A DNA stretch of 64,000 nt from Jaltomata sinuosa (lineage: Eukaryota > Streptophyta > Magnoliopsida > Solanales > Solanaceae), in assembly GCA_003996215.1 (NCBI GenBank), contig QJPP01000002.1:992001-1056000 (forward strand). Reading direction: 5' to 3'. The translations under genes were made by a program, and so were the position numbers. Of the stretch, positions 33,352 to 45,828 are shown piece by piece; the stretch's first letter is position 1; every line of letters starts with the position of its first letter. The notes beneath the pieces are model-generated. The model was not told the origin of the DNA. It saw nothing but the letters and a program-made list of their open reading frames with translations, and searched no databases.

Positions 33352-36045
33352 CGTGAGCGTCCGTGACGACCTACTTAATGGCGCGCGTTGGTTTGGAGGG
33401 GTAAACGTGGGCTTTTTTGATTTCAAACGTGGCCAGAGTGGGAAATAGGGATTTTTTGGTTTTTTCGTGTGTTATAGTCCATGGATATTGGGTGATATGT
33501 GCGTCCGGTGGTATTTTAGCCGAAATTTTTCGTGGGCGTCCGTGACGACCTATTTAATGGCGCGCGTTGGTTTGGAGGGGAAAACATAGGCTTTTTGGAT
33601 TTCAACCGTGGCCCAGAACGGGAAATAGGGATTTTTCAGTTTTTCGTGTGTTATTATAGTCCATGGATTTTGTGTGATATGTGCGTCCGGTGGTATTTTG
33701 GGCGAAATGTTTCGTGAGCATCCGTGATGACCTATTTAATGGCGCGCGTTGGTTTGTAGAGGCAAACGTGGGCTTTTTGGATTTCAAACGTTGCTCGGAA
33801 CGGGAAATAGGGATTTTTTGGTTTTTTCGTGTGTTATAGCCCATGAATTTTGTGTGATATGTGCGACCGGCGGTATTTTGGCCCAACTTTTTCGTGGGCA
33901 TCCGTGACGACCTATTTAATGGCGCGTGTTAGTTTGGAGGGGCAAACGTTGGCTTTTTGGATTTCAAACGTGGCTCGGAATGAGAAATAGGGATTTTTCG
34001 GTTTTTTCGTGTGTTGTAATCCATGGATTTTGTGTGATATGTGCGTCCGGCGGTATTTTGGCCGATTTTTTTTGTGGGCGTCCGTGACAACCAATTTAAT
34101 GGCGCGCGTTGGTTTGGAGGGGCAATCATGGGCTTTTTGGATTTCAAACGTGGCTCGAAACGGTAAATAGGAATTTTCCGATTTTTTTGTGTGTTATAGT
34201 ACATGGATTTTGTGTGATATGTGCGTCCGGAGGTATTTTGGCCGAGCTTTTTCGTCGGCGTCTGTGACGACCTATTTAATGGTGCGCGTTGGTTTGGAGG
34301 GGTAAACGTGAGTTTTTTGGATTTCAAACGTGGCCCGGAATGGGAAATAGAGATTTTTCAATTTTTTCGTGTGTTATAGTCCATGGATTTTGTGTGATAT
34401 GTGCGTCCGACGGTATATTGGCCAAAAATTTTCATGGGCGTCCATGACGACCTATTTAATGGCGCGCGTTGGTTTGGAGGGGCAAACGTGGGATTTTTGG
34501 ATTTCAAATGTGGCCCGGAATGTGAAATAGGGATTTATCGGTTTTTTCGTGTGTTATAGTCCATTGATTTTGTGTGATATGTGCGTCCGGCGATATTTTG
34601 GCTGAACTTTTTCGTGGGCGTCCGTGACGATCTATTTAGTGGCGCGCGTTTGTTTGCAGGAGCAAACCTGGGCTTTTTGGATTTCAAAAGTGGCCCAGAA
34701 CAGGAAATAGGACTTTTTCGATTTTTTCGTGTATTATAGTCAATGGATTTTGTGTGATATGTGCGTCCGGCGGTATTTTGGCCAAAAGTTTTTGTGGGAG
34801 TCCGTGACGACCTATTTAATGGCGCGCGTTGGTTTGGTGGGGAAAACGTGGGCTTTTTGGATTTCATACGTGGCCCAGAACGGGAAATAGGGATTTTTTG
34901 GTTTTTCGTGTGTTATAGTCCATGGATTTTGTGTGATATGTGCGTCCGGCGGTATTTTGGCCAAAATTTTTGTGGGCATCTGTGATGACCCATTTAATGG
35001 CGCGCGTTGGTTTTGAGGGACAAACGTGGGCTTTTTGAATTTCAAACATGGCCCGAAACGGGTAATAGGGATTTTTTTGTTTTTTCGTGTGTAGTCCATG
35101 GATTTTGTGTGCTATGTGCGTCCGACGGTATTTTGGCCAAAAATTTTCGTGGGCATCCGTGACGACCTATTTAATGGCGCGCATTGGTTTGGAGGGGCAA
35201 ACGTGGGCTTTTTGGATTTCAAACGTGGCCCAGAATGGGAAATAGGAATTTTTCGATCTTTTCGTGTGTTGTAGTCCATGGATTTTGTGTCATATGTGCG
35301 TCCGGCGGTATTTTGGCTGAACTTTTTCATTTGCGTCCGTGAGGACCTATTGAATGGCGCGCATTTTTTTGGAGGAGCAAACCTGGGCCTTTTGGATTTC
35401 AAAAGTGACCGGGAACGGGAAATTAGGATTTTTTCAATTTTTTCGTGTGTTATAAACCATGGATTTTGTGTGATATGTGCGTCCGACGGTATTTTGTCCA
35501 AAAGTTTTCGTGGGCGTCCGTGCCGACCTATTTAATGGCGCTCGTTGGTTTGGAAGGGCTAACGTGGGCTTTTTGGATTTCTTACGTGGCCCGAAATGGG
35601 AAATAGGAATTTTTCGGTTTTTTCGTGTGTTATAGTCCATTGATTTTGTGTGATATGTGCGTCTGACGGTATTTGGGCCGAAATTTTCGTTGGTGTCCGT
35701 GACGAGCTATTTAATGGCGCGCGTTGGTTTTGAGGGACAAAACGTGGGCTTTTTGGATTTCAAACATGGCCCGAAACGGGAAATAGAGATTTTTCAGTTT
35801 TTTCGTGTGTTATAGTCCATTGATTTTGTGTGATATGTGCGTCCGGCGGTATTTTGGCCAAAATTTTCGTGGGCATCCGTGACGACCTATTTAATGGCGC
35901 GCGTTGGTTTAGATGGGCAAACATGCGCTTTTTGGATTTCAAACGTGGCTCAGAACGGGAAATAGGGATTTTTCTATTTTTTTGTGTGTTATTCCATGGA
36001 TTTTGTGTGATATGTGCGTTCAGCGGTATTTTGGCTTAAATTTTT
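33352..36045. repeat. Satellite higher-order unit 1 (15 monomers, 2694 bp)
   Basis: Variant markers fix the unit: 'ccatggatattgggtgat' (33479), 'gcgaccggcggtattttggcc' shortened form (33863), 'tttgcgtccgtgagg' (35330) and 'gcgttcagcggtatt' (36018). The same markers recur 2694 bp later. Confidence 0.9.
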
Positions 36046-38739
36046 CGTGAGCGTCCGTGACGACCTACTTAATGGCGCGCGTTGGTTTGGAGGGGTAAAC
36101 GTGGGCTTTTTTAATTTCAAACGTGGCCAGAGTGGGAAATAGGTATTTTTTGGTTTTTTCGTGTGTTATAGTCCATGGATATTGGGTGATATGTGCGTCC
36201 GGTGGTATTTTAGCCGAAATTTTTCGTGGGCGTCCATGACGACCTATTTAATGGTGCGCGTTGGTTTGGAGGGGAAAACATAGGCTTTTTGGATTTCAAC
36301 CGTGGCCCAGAACGGGAAATAGGAATTTTTCAAATTTTCGTGTGTTATTATAGTCCATGGATTTTGTGTGATATGTGCGTCCGGTGGTATTTTGGCCGAA
36401 ATGTTTCGTGAGCATCTGTGATGACCTATTTAATGGCGCGCGTTGGTTTGTAGAGGCAAACGTGGGCTTTTTGGATTTCAAACGTTGCTCGGAACGGGAA
36501 ATAGGGATTTTTTGGTTTTTTCGTGTGTTATAGCCCATGAATTTTGTGTGATATGTGCGACCGGCGGTATTTTGGCCCAACTTTTTCGTGGGCATCCGTG
36601 ACGACCTATTTAATGGCGCGTGTTAGTTTGGAGGGGCAAACGTTGGCTTTTTGGATTTCAAACGTGGCCCGGAATGAGAAATAGGGATTTTTCAGTTTTT
36701 TCGTGTGTTGTAATCCATGGATTTTGTGTGATATGTGCGTCCGGCGGTATTTTGGCCGATTTTTTTTGTGGGCGTCCGTGACAACCTATTTAATGGCGCG
36801 CGTTGGTTTGGAGGGGCAATCATGGGCTTTTTGGATTTCAAACGTGTCTCGAAACGGGAAATAGGAATTTTCCGGTTTTTTTGTGTGTTATAGTACATGG
36901 ATTTTGTGTGATATGTGCGTCCGGAGGTATTTTGGCCGAGGTTTTTCGTCGGCGTCCGTGACGACCTATTTAATGGTGCGCGTTGGTTTGGAGGGGTAAA
37001 CGTGGGTTTTTTGGATTTCAAACGTGGCCCGGAATGGAAAATAGGGATTTTTCAATTTTTTCGTGTGTTATAGTCCATGGATTTTGTGTGATATGTGCGT
37101 CCGACGGTATAATGGCCAAAAATTTTCATGGGCGTCCATGACGACCTATTTAATGGCGCGCGTTGGTTTGGAGGGGCAAACGTGGGATTTTTGGATTTCA
37201 AATGTGGCCCGAAATGTGAAATAGGGATTTATCAGTTTTTTCGTGTGTTATAGTCCATTGATTTTGTGTGATATGTGCGTCCGGCGATATTTTGGCTGAA
37301 CTTTTTCGTGGGCGTCCGTGACGATCTATTTAGTGGCGCGCGTTTGTTTGCAGGAGCAAACCTGGGCTTTTTGGATTTCAAAAGTGGCCCAGAACAAGAA
37401 ATAGGACTTTTTCGATTTTTTCGTGTGTTATAGTCAATGGATTTTGTGTGATATGTGCGTCCGGCGGTATTTTGGCCAAAAGTTTTTGTGGGAGTCCGTG
37501 ACGACCTATTTAATGGCGCGCGTTGGTTTGGTGGGGAAAACGTGGGCTTTTTGGATTTCATACGTGGCCCAGAACGGGAAATATGGATTTTTTGGTTTTT
37601 CGTGTGTTATAGTCCATGGATTTTGTGTGATATGTGCGTCCGGCGGTATTTTGGCCAAAATTTTTGTGGGCATCCGTGATGACCCATTTAATGGCGCGCG
37701 TTGGTTTTGAGGGACAAACGTGGGCTTTTTGAATTTCAAACATGGCCCGAAATGGGCAATAGAGATTTTTTTGTTTTTTCGTGTATAGTCCATGGATTTT
37801 GTGTGCTATGTGCGTCCGACGGTATTTTGGCCAAAAATTTTCGTGGGCATCCGTGACGACCTATTTAATGGCGCGCATTGGTTTGGAGGGGCAAACGTGG
37901 GCTTTTTGGATTTCAAACGTGGCCCAGAATGGGAAATAGGAATTTTTCGATCTTTTCGTGTGTTGTAGTCCATGGATTTTGTGTCATATGTGCGTCCGAC
38001 GGTATTTTGGCTGAACTTTTTCATTTGCGTCCGTGAGGACCTATTGAATGGCGCGCATTTTTTTGGAGGAGCAAACCTGGGCCTTTTGGATTTCAAAAGT
38101 GACCGGGAACGGGAAATTAGGATTTTTTCAATTTTTTCGTGTGTTATAAACCATGGATTTTGTGTGATATGTGCGTCCGACGGTATTTTGTCCAAAAGTT
38201 TTCGTGGGCGTCCGTGCCGACCTATTTAATGGCGCGCGTTGGTTTGGAAGGGCTAACGTGGGCTTTTTGGATTTCTTACGTGGCCCGAAATGGGAAATAG
38301 GAATTTTTCGGTTTTTTCGTGTGTTATAGTCCATTGATTTTGTGTGATATGTGCGTCTGACGGTATTTGGGCCGAAATTTTCGTTGGTGTCCGTGACGAG
38401 CTATTTAATGGCGCGCGTTGGTTTTGAGGGACAAAACGTGGGCTTTTTGGATTTCAAACATGGCCCGAAACGGGAAATAGAGATTTTTCAGTTTTTTCGT
38501 GTGTTATAGTCCATTGATTTTGTGTGATATGTGCGTCCGGCGGTATTTTGGCCAAAATTTTCGTGGGCGTCCGTGACGACCTATTTAATGACGCGCGTTG
38601 GTTTAGATGGGCAAACATGCGCTTTTTGGATTTCAAACGTGGCTCAGAACGGGAAATAGGGATTTTTCTATTTTTTTGTGTGTTATTCCATGGATTTTGT
38701 GTGATATGTGCGTTCAGCGGTATTTTGGCTTAAATTTTT
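36046..38739. repeat. Satellite higher-order unit 2 (15 monomers, 2694 bp)
   Basis: Near-identical to unit 1 over its whole length, with scattered substitutions (for example 36226 'catgac' for 'cgtgac'). Full length. Confidence 0.9.
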
Positions 38740-40841
38740 CGTGAGCGTCCATGACGACCTACTTAATGGCGCGCGTTGGTTTGGAGGGGTAAACGTGGGC
38801 TTGTTTAATTTCAAACGTGGCCAGAGTGGGAAATAGGGATTTTTTGGTTTTTTCGTGTGTTATAGTCCATGGATATTGGGTGATATGTGCGTCCGGTGGT
38901 ATTTTAGCCGAAATTTTTCGTGGGCGTCCGTGACGACCTATTTAATGGCGCGCGTTGGTTTGGAGGGGAAAACATAGGCTTTTTGGATTTCAACCGTGGC
39001 CCAGAACGGGAAATAGGGATTTTTCAGTTTTTTGTGTGTTATTATAGTCCATGGATTTTGTGTGATATGTGCGTCCGGTGGTATTTTGGCCGAAATGTTT
39101 CGTGAGCATCCATGATGACCTATTTAATGGCGCGCGTTGGTTTGTAGAGGCAAACGTGGGCTTTTTGGATTTCAAACGTTGCTCGGAACGGGAAATAGGG
39201 ATTTTTTGGTTTTTTCGTGTGTTATAGCCCATGAATTTTGTGTGATATGTGCGACCGGCGGTATTTTGGCCCAACTTTTTCGTGGGCATCCGTGACGACC
39301 TATTTAATGGCGCGTGTTAGTTTGGAGGGGCAAACATTGGCTTTTTGGATTTCAAACGTGGCCCGGAATGAGAAATAGGGATTTTTCGGTTTTTTCGTGT
39401 GTTGTAATCCATGGATTTTGTGTGATATGTGCGTCCGGCGGTATTTTGGCCGATTTTTTTTGTGGGCGTCCGTGACAACCTATTTAATGGCGCGCGTTGG
39501 TTTGGAGGGGCAATCATGGGCTTTTTGGATTTCAAACGTGGCTCGAAACGGGAAATAGGAATTTTTCGGTTTTTTTGTGTGTTATAGTACATGGATTTTG
39601 TGTGATATGTGCGTCCGGAGTTATTTTGGCCGAGGTTTTTCGTCGGCGTCCGTGACGACCTATTTAATGGTGCGCGTTGGTTTGGAGGGGTAAACGTGGG
39701 TTTTTTGGATTTCAAACGTGGCCCGGAATGGGAAATAGGGATTTTTCAATTTTTTCGTGTGTTATAGTCCATGGATTTTGTGTGATATGTGCGTCCGACG
39801 GTATATTGGCCAAAAATTTTCATGGGCGTCCATGACGACCTATTTAATGGCGCGCGTTGGTTTGGAGGGGCAAACGTGGGATTTTTGGATTTCAAATGTG
39901 GCCCGGAATGTGAAATAAGGATTTATCGGTTTTTTCGTGTGTTATAGTCCATTGATTTTGTGTGATATGTGCGTCCGGCGATATATTGGCTGAACTTTTT
40001 CGTGGGCGTCCGTGACGATCTATTTAGTGGCGCGCGTTTGTTTGCAGGAGCAAACCTGGGCTTTTTGGATTTCAAAAGTGGCCCAGAACAGGAAATAGGA
40101 CTTTTTCGATTTTTTCGTGTGTTATAGTCAATGGATTTTGTGTGATATGTGCGTCCGGCGGTATTTTGGCCAAAAGTTTTTGTGGGAGTCCGTGACGACC
40201 TATTTAATGGCGCGCGTTGGTTTGGTGGGGAAAACGTTGAATTTTTGGATTTCATACGTGGCCCAGAACGGGAAATAGGAATTTTTTGGTTTTTCGTGTG
40301 TTATAGTCCATGGATTTTGTGTGATATGTGCGTCCGGCGGTATTTTGGCCAAAATTTTTGTGGGCATCCGTGATGACCCATTTAATGGCGCGCGTTGGTT
40401 TTGAAGGACAAACGTGGGCTTTTTGAATTTCAAACATGGCCCGAAACGGGTAATAGGGATTTTTTTGTTTTTTCGTGTGTAGTCCATGGATTTTGTGTGC
40501 TATGTGCGTCCGACGCGCGTTGGTTTTGAGGGACAAAACGTGGGCTTTTTGGATTTCAAACATGGCCCGAAACGGGAAATAGAGATTTTTCAGTTTTTTC
40601 GTGTGTTATAGTCCATTGATTTTGTGTGATATGTGCGTCCGGCGGTATTTTGGCCAAAATTTTCGTGGGCGTCCGTGACGACCTATTTAATGACGCGCGT
40701 TGGTTTAGATGGGCAAACATGCGCTTTTTGGATTTCAAACGTGGCTCAGAACGGGAAATAGGGATTTTTCTATTTTTTTGTGTGTTATTCCATGGATTTT
40801 GTGTGATATGTGCGTTCAGCGGTATTTTGGCTTAAATTTTT
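38740..40841. repeat. Satellite higher-order unit 3 with a 592-bp internal deletion
   Basis: Markers are 2102 bp apart instead of 2694. The break is at about 40514/40515, where 'gtgcgtccgac' runs directly into 'gcgcgttggttttgagg'. About 3.3 monomers are lost, so the 180-bp phase is also broken. Confidence 0.9.
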
Positions 40842-43560
40842 CGTGAGCGTCCATGACGACCTACTTAATGGCGCGCGTTGGTTTGGAGGGGTAAACGTGG
40901 GCTTGTTTAATTTCAAACGTGGCCAGAGTGGGAAATAGGGATTTTTTGGTTTTTTCGTGTGTTATAGTCCATGGATATTGGGTGATATGTGCGTCCGGTG
41001 GTATTTTAGCCGAAATTTTTCGTGGGCGTCCGTGACGACCTATTTAATGGCGCGCGTTGGTTTGGAGGGGAAAACATAGGCTTTTTGGATTTCAACCGTG
41101 GCCCAGAACGGGAAATAGGGATTTTTCAGTTTTTTGTGTGTTATTATAGTCCATGGATTTTGTGTGATATGTGCGTCCGGTGGTATTTTGGCCGAAATGT
41201 TTCGTGAGCATCCGTGATGACCTATTTAATGGCGCGCGTTGGTTTGTAGAGGCAAACGTGGGCTTTTTGGATTTCAAACGTTGCTCGGAACGGGAAATAG
41301 GGATTTTTTGGTTTTTTCGTGTGTTATAGCCCATGAATTTTGTGTGATATGTGCGACCGGCGGTATTTTGGCCCAACTTTTTCGTGGGCATCCGTGACGA
41401 CCTATTTAATGGCGCGTGTTAGTTTGGAGGGGCAAACGTTGGCTTTTTGGATTTCAAACGTGGTCCGGAATGAGAAATAGGGATTTTTCGGTTTTTTCGT
41501 GTGTTGTAATCCATGGATTTTGTGTGATATGTGCGTCCGGCGGTATTTTGGCCGATTTTTTTTGTGGGCGTCCGTGACAACCTATTTAATGGCGCGCGTT
41601 GGTTTGGAGGGGCAATCATGGGCTTTTTGGATTTCAAACGTGGCTCGAAACGGGAAATAGGAATTTTCCGGTTTTTTTGTGTGTTATAGTACATGGATTT
41701 TGTGTGATATGTGCGTCCGGAGTTATTTTGGCCGAGGTTTTTCGTCGGCGTCCGTGATGACCTATTTAATGGTGCGCGTTGGTTTGGAGGGGTAAACGTG
41801 GGTTTTTTGGATTTCAAACGTGGCCCGAAATGGGAAATAGGGATTTTTCAATTTTTTCGTGTGTTATAGTCCATGGATTTTGTGTGATATGTGCGTCCGA
41901 CGGTATATTGGCCAAAAATTTTAATGGGCGTCCATGACGACCTATTTAATGGCGCGCGTTGGTTTGGAGGGGCAAACGTGGGATTTTTGGATTTCAAATG
42001 TTGCCCGGAATGTGAAATAGGGATTTATCGGTTTTTTCGTGTGTTATAGTCCATTGATTTTGTGTGATATGTGCGTCTGGCGATATTTTGGCTGAACTTT
42101 TTCGTGGGCGTCCGTGACGATCTATTTAGTGGCGCGCGTTTGTTTGCAGGAGCAAACCTGGGCTTTTTGGATTTCAAAAGTGGCCCAGAACAGGAAATAG
42201 GACTTTTTCGATTTTTTCGTGTGTTATAGTCAATGGATTTTGTGTGATATGTGCGTCCGGCGGTATTTTGGCCAAAAGTTTTTGTGGGAGTCCGTGACGA
42301 CCTATTTAATGGCGCGCGTTGGTTTGGTGGGAAAAACGTGGGCTTTTTGGATTTCATACGTGGCCCAGAACGGGAAATAGGAATTTTTTGGTTTTTCGTG
42401 TGTTATAGTCCATGGATTTTGTGTGATATGTGCGTCCGGCGGTATTTTGGCCAAAATTTTTGTGGGCATCCGTGATGACCCATTTAATGGCGCGCGTTGG
42501 TTTTGAGGGACAAACGTGGGCTTTTTGAATTTCAAACATGGCCCGAAACGGGTAATAGGGATTTTTTTGTTTTTTCCGTTGTGTCGAGTCAGGAGTGATG
42601 ATTGTGCTATGTGCGGTCCGACGTGGTATTTTGGCCAAAATTTTCGTGGGTCTATCCGTTGCAGACCTATTAATGAGCGCGCATGGTTTGGTGAGGCAAC
42701 GTCTTTGGGCTTTTTGGATTTCAAACGTGCCCAGAATTGAAATAGGAATTTCGATCTTTTGTGTGTTGTAGCTCCCATGGATTTTGTCATATGTGCGCTC
42801 GACGAGTATTTGGTACTGAACTTTTTCATTTGCGTTCGTAGACTATTGTAATGGCGTCGTGCATTTTGAGAGAGCAAACACTGGGCCTTTTTGGATTCAA
42901 AAAGTACCAGGGAAGTGGGGAAATGAGGATTTTTCAATTTTTTTCGTGTGTTATTAAACCATGATTTTGTTGAATGTGTTGCGTCCACGGTCATTTTGTG
43001 CCATAAAGTTTTTCTGTTATGGCGTATCCGTTGCCGACCTAATTAATGGCTGCTCGTTGGTTTGACAGGGCTAACGTGGCTTTTTGTGAATTTTACGTGG
43101 CCCGAAATGGGAATAGGAAATTTTGTGGTTTTTCGTGTTTCATAGTCATTGATTTTGTGTGATTATATGCGTCTGACGGTATTTGGGTCCCAAATTTTCG
43201 TTGGTGCCGCTGACGAGCACTTTAATGGCTTTTTTGCGCTTTGTTTGAGGGACAAAACGTGGGCTTTTTGGATTTCAAACATGGCCCGAAACGGGAAATA
43301 GAGATTTTTCAGTTTTTTCGTGTGTTATAGTCCATTGATTTTGTGTGATATGTGCGTCCGGCGGTATTTTGGCCAAAATTTTCGTGGGCATCCGTGACGA
43401 CCTATTTAATGGCGCGCGTTGGTTTAGATGGGCAAACATGCGCTTTTTGGATTTCAAACGTGGCTCAGAACGGGAAATAGGGATTTTTCTATTTTTTTGT
43501 GTGTTATTCCATGGATTTTGTGTGATATGTGCGTTCAGCGGTATTTTGGCTTAAATTTTT
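40842..43560. repeat. Satellite higher-order unit 4 containing a noisy patch
   Basis: Markers are 2719 bp apart, 25 bp more than expected. The excess lies within 42576-43243, where similarity falls through many small indels. Outside it the unit matches units 1-3 closely. Confidence 0.85.
42576..43243. other. Indel-rich, probably unpolished stretch of satellite
   Basis: Aligns end to end with 37775-38425 of unit 2, but with a 1-3-bp insertion or deletion every 10-20 bp; elsewhere copies differ by substitutions. The start and stop of the noise are abrupt. It creates the artificial - strand reading frame 42302-42994. Confidence 0.8.
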
Positions 43561-45828
43561 CGGGGGCGTCCGTTATGACCTATTTAATGGTGTGCGTTGC
43601 CTTGGAGGGGCAAACGTGGGCTTTTTGGATTTCAAATGTGGCCCGGAACGGAAAATAGAGATTTTTTTGTTTTTTCATGTATAGTCAATGGATTTTGTGT
43701 GATATATGCGTCCGACGGTATTTTGGCCGAACTTTTTCGTGGGCGTCTGTGACGACCTATTTAATGGCGCGCATTGGTTTGGAGGGGAAAACGTGGATTT
43801 TTTGGATTTCAAACGTGGCCCGCAATGGGAAATAAGAATTTTTTTATTTTTTCGTGTGTTATAGTCAATGAATTTTGTGTGATATGTGCGTCCGACTTTA
43901 TTTTGGCCGAAATTTTTCGTGGGCATCCGTGACGAACTATTTAATGGCGCGTGTTGGTTTGGAGGGGCAAATATGGGCTTTTTGGATTTCAAAAGTGGCC
44001 CAGAACGGGAAATAGGGATTTTTCGATTTTTTCGTGTGTTATAGTCCATGGATTTTGTGTGATATGTGCGTCCGGCGGTAATTTGGCTGAACTTTTTCGT
44101 GGGCGTCCGTGACGGCCTATTTAATGGCGTGCGTTGGTTTGGAGGAGCAAACCTGGGCTTTTTGGATTTCAAACGTGGCCCGGAATGAGAAATAAGATTT
44201 TTTTAGTTTTTTGTGTGTTATAGTCCATGTATTTTGTGTGATATGTGCGTCCGGCGGTATTTTGGCCAAAATTTTTTGTGGGCGTCCGTGATGACCTATT
44301 TAATGGCGCGCGTTGGTTTGGAGAGGAAAACGTGGCCCGGAACGGGAAATAGGAATTTTTTGGATTTTTCGTGTGTTATAGTCTATGGAATTTGTGTGAT
44401 ATGTGCGTCCGGTGGTATTTTGGCCGAAATTTTTTGTGGGCGTCCGTGGCGACCTATTTAATGGCGCGCATTGGTTTGCAGGGGAAAATGTGGGCTTTTC
44501 CGATTTCAAACGTAGCTCGGAATGGGAAATAGAGATTTTTTTGTTTTTTCGTGTGTTGTCCATGGATTTTGTGTGATATGTGCGTCCGGCGGTATTTTGG
44601 CCAAAAGTTTTTGTCAGCGTCCGTGACGACCTATTTAATTGCGCGCGTTGGTTTGGAGGGGCAAACGTGGACTTTTTGGATTTCAAACGTGGCCCGAAAC
44701 GGGAAATAGGAATTTTTTGCTTTTTTCGTGTGTTATAGTCCATGGATTTTGTGTGATATGTGCGTCTGGCGGTATTTTGGCCAAAATTTTTCGTGGGCGT
44801 CCGTGACGATCTATTTAATAGTGTGCGTTGGTTTGGAGGGGCAAACGTGGGCTTTTTGGATTTCAAACGTGGCCCGGAACGGAAAAGAGGGATTTTTTTG
44901 TTTTTTCGTGTGTTATAGTCCATGGATTTTGTGTGATATGTGCGTCCAGCGGTATTTTGGCCAAAATTTTTCGTGGGCGTCCGTGACGACCTATTTAATG
45001 GCGCGCGTTGGTTTGGAGGAGCAAACGTGGGCTTTTTTTATTTCAAACGTGGCCCGGAAGGGGAAATAGGGTTTTTTCATTTTTTTCGTGTGTTATAGTC
45101 CATGGATTTTGTGTGATATGTGCGTTCGGTGGTACTTTGGCCAAAAATTTTTGTGGGCGTCCGTGATGACCTATTTAATGGCGCGCGCTGGTTTGGAGAG
45201 GCAAACGTGATCTTTTTGGATTTCAAACGTGGCCCGAAATGGGAAATAGGGATTTTTTGGTTCTTTCGTGTGTTATAGTACATGGATTTTGTGTGATATG
45301 TGCGTCCGGCGGTATTTTTGCCGAAATTTTTTGTGGGCGTCCGTGATGACTTATTTAATGGCACGCGTTGGTTTGGAGGAGCAAACATGGGCTTTTTGGA
45401 TTTCAAAAGTGGCCCGGAACGGGAAATAGGGATTTTTTTATTTTCTCGTGTGTTATAGTCCATGGATTTTGTTTGATATGTGCGTCCGGTGGTATTTTGG
45501 CCGAACTTTTTCGTGGGCGTCCGTGACGACTTATTTAATGGCACGCATTGGTTTGTAGGGGCAAACGTGGGCTTTTTGGATTTCAAACGTGGCCCGAAAC
45601 GGGAAATAGGGAATTTTTGGTTTTTTCGTGTATTATAGTCAATGAATTTTGTGTGATATGTGCGTCCGGCAGTATTTTGGCCGAAATTTTTCGTGGGCGT
45701 CCATGGCGACCTATTTAATTGTGCACGTTGGTTTGGAGGGGCAAACGTGGGCTTTTTAGATTTTAAATGTGGCCCGAAATGGGAAATAGGGATTTTTCGG
45801 TTTTTTCGTGTGTTATAGTCCATGGAAT

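Larger units (their letters stand above)
31895..45828. repeat. 180-bp satellite array, block 2 (about 77 monomers)
   Basis: Same monomer as block 1. 31.9-33.35 kb and 43.56-45.83 kb are divergent monomers without obvious higher order. 33.35-43.56 kb is four copies of a 15-mer higher-order unit. On the - strand each monomer can be read as a 60-residue peptide (core KSKKPTFAPPNQRAPLNRSS), with open stretches up to 257 codons (45077-45850). This is most likely a side effect of a 180-bp, stop-poor monomer. Confidence 0.95.

Noticed and set aside
42302..42994. 230-codon - strand reading frame
   Set aside because: Made by random indels in the noisy patch of satellite unit 4.
23576..45828. CRISPR-like interpretation of the regular repeats
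   Set aside because: Monomers are contiguous 180-bp units without spacers, in a plant genome; this is satellite DNA.
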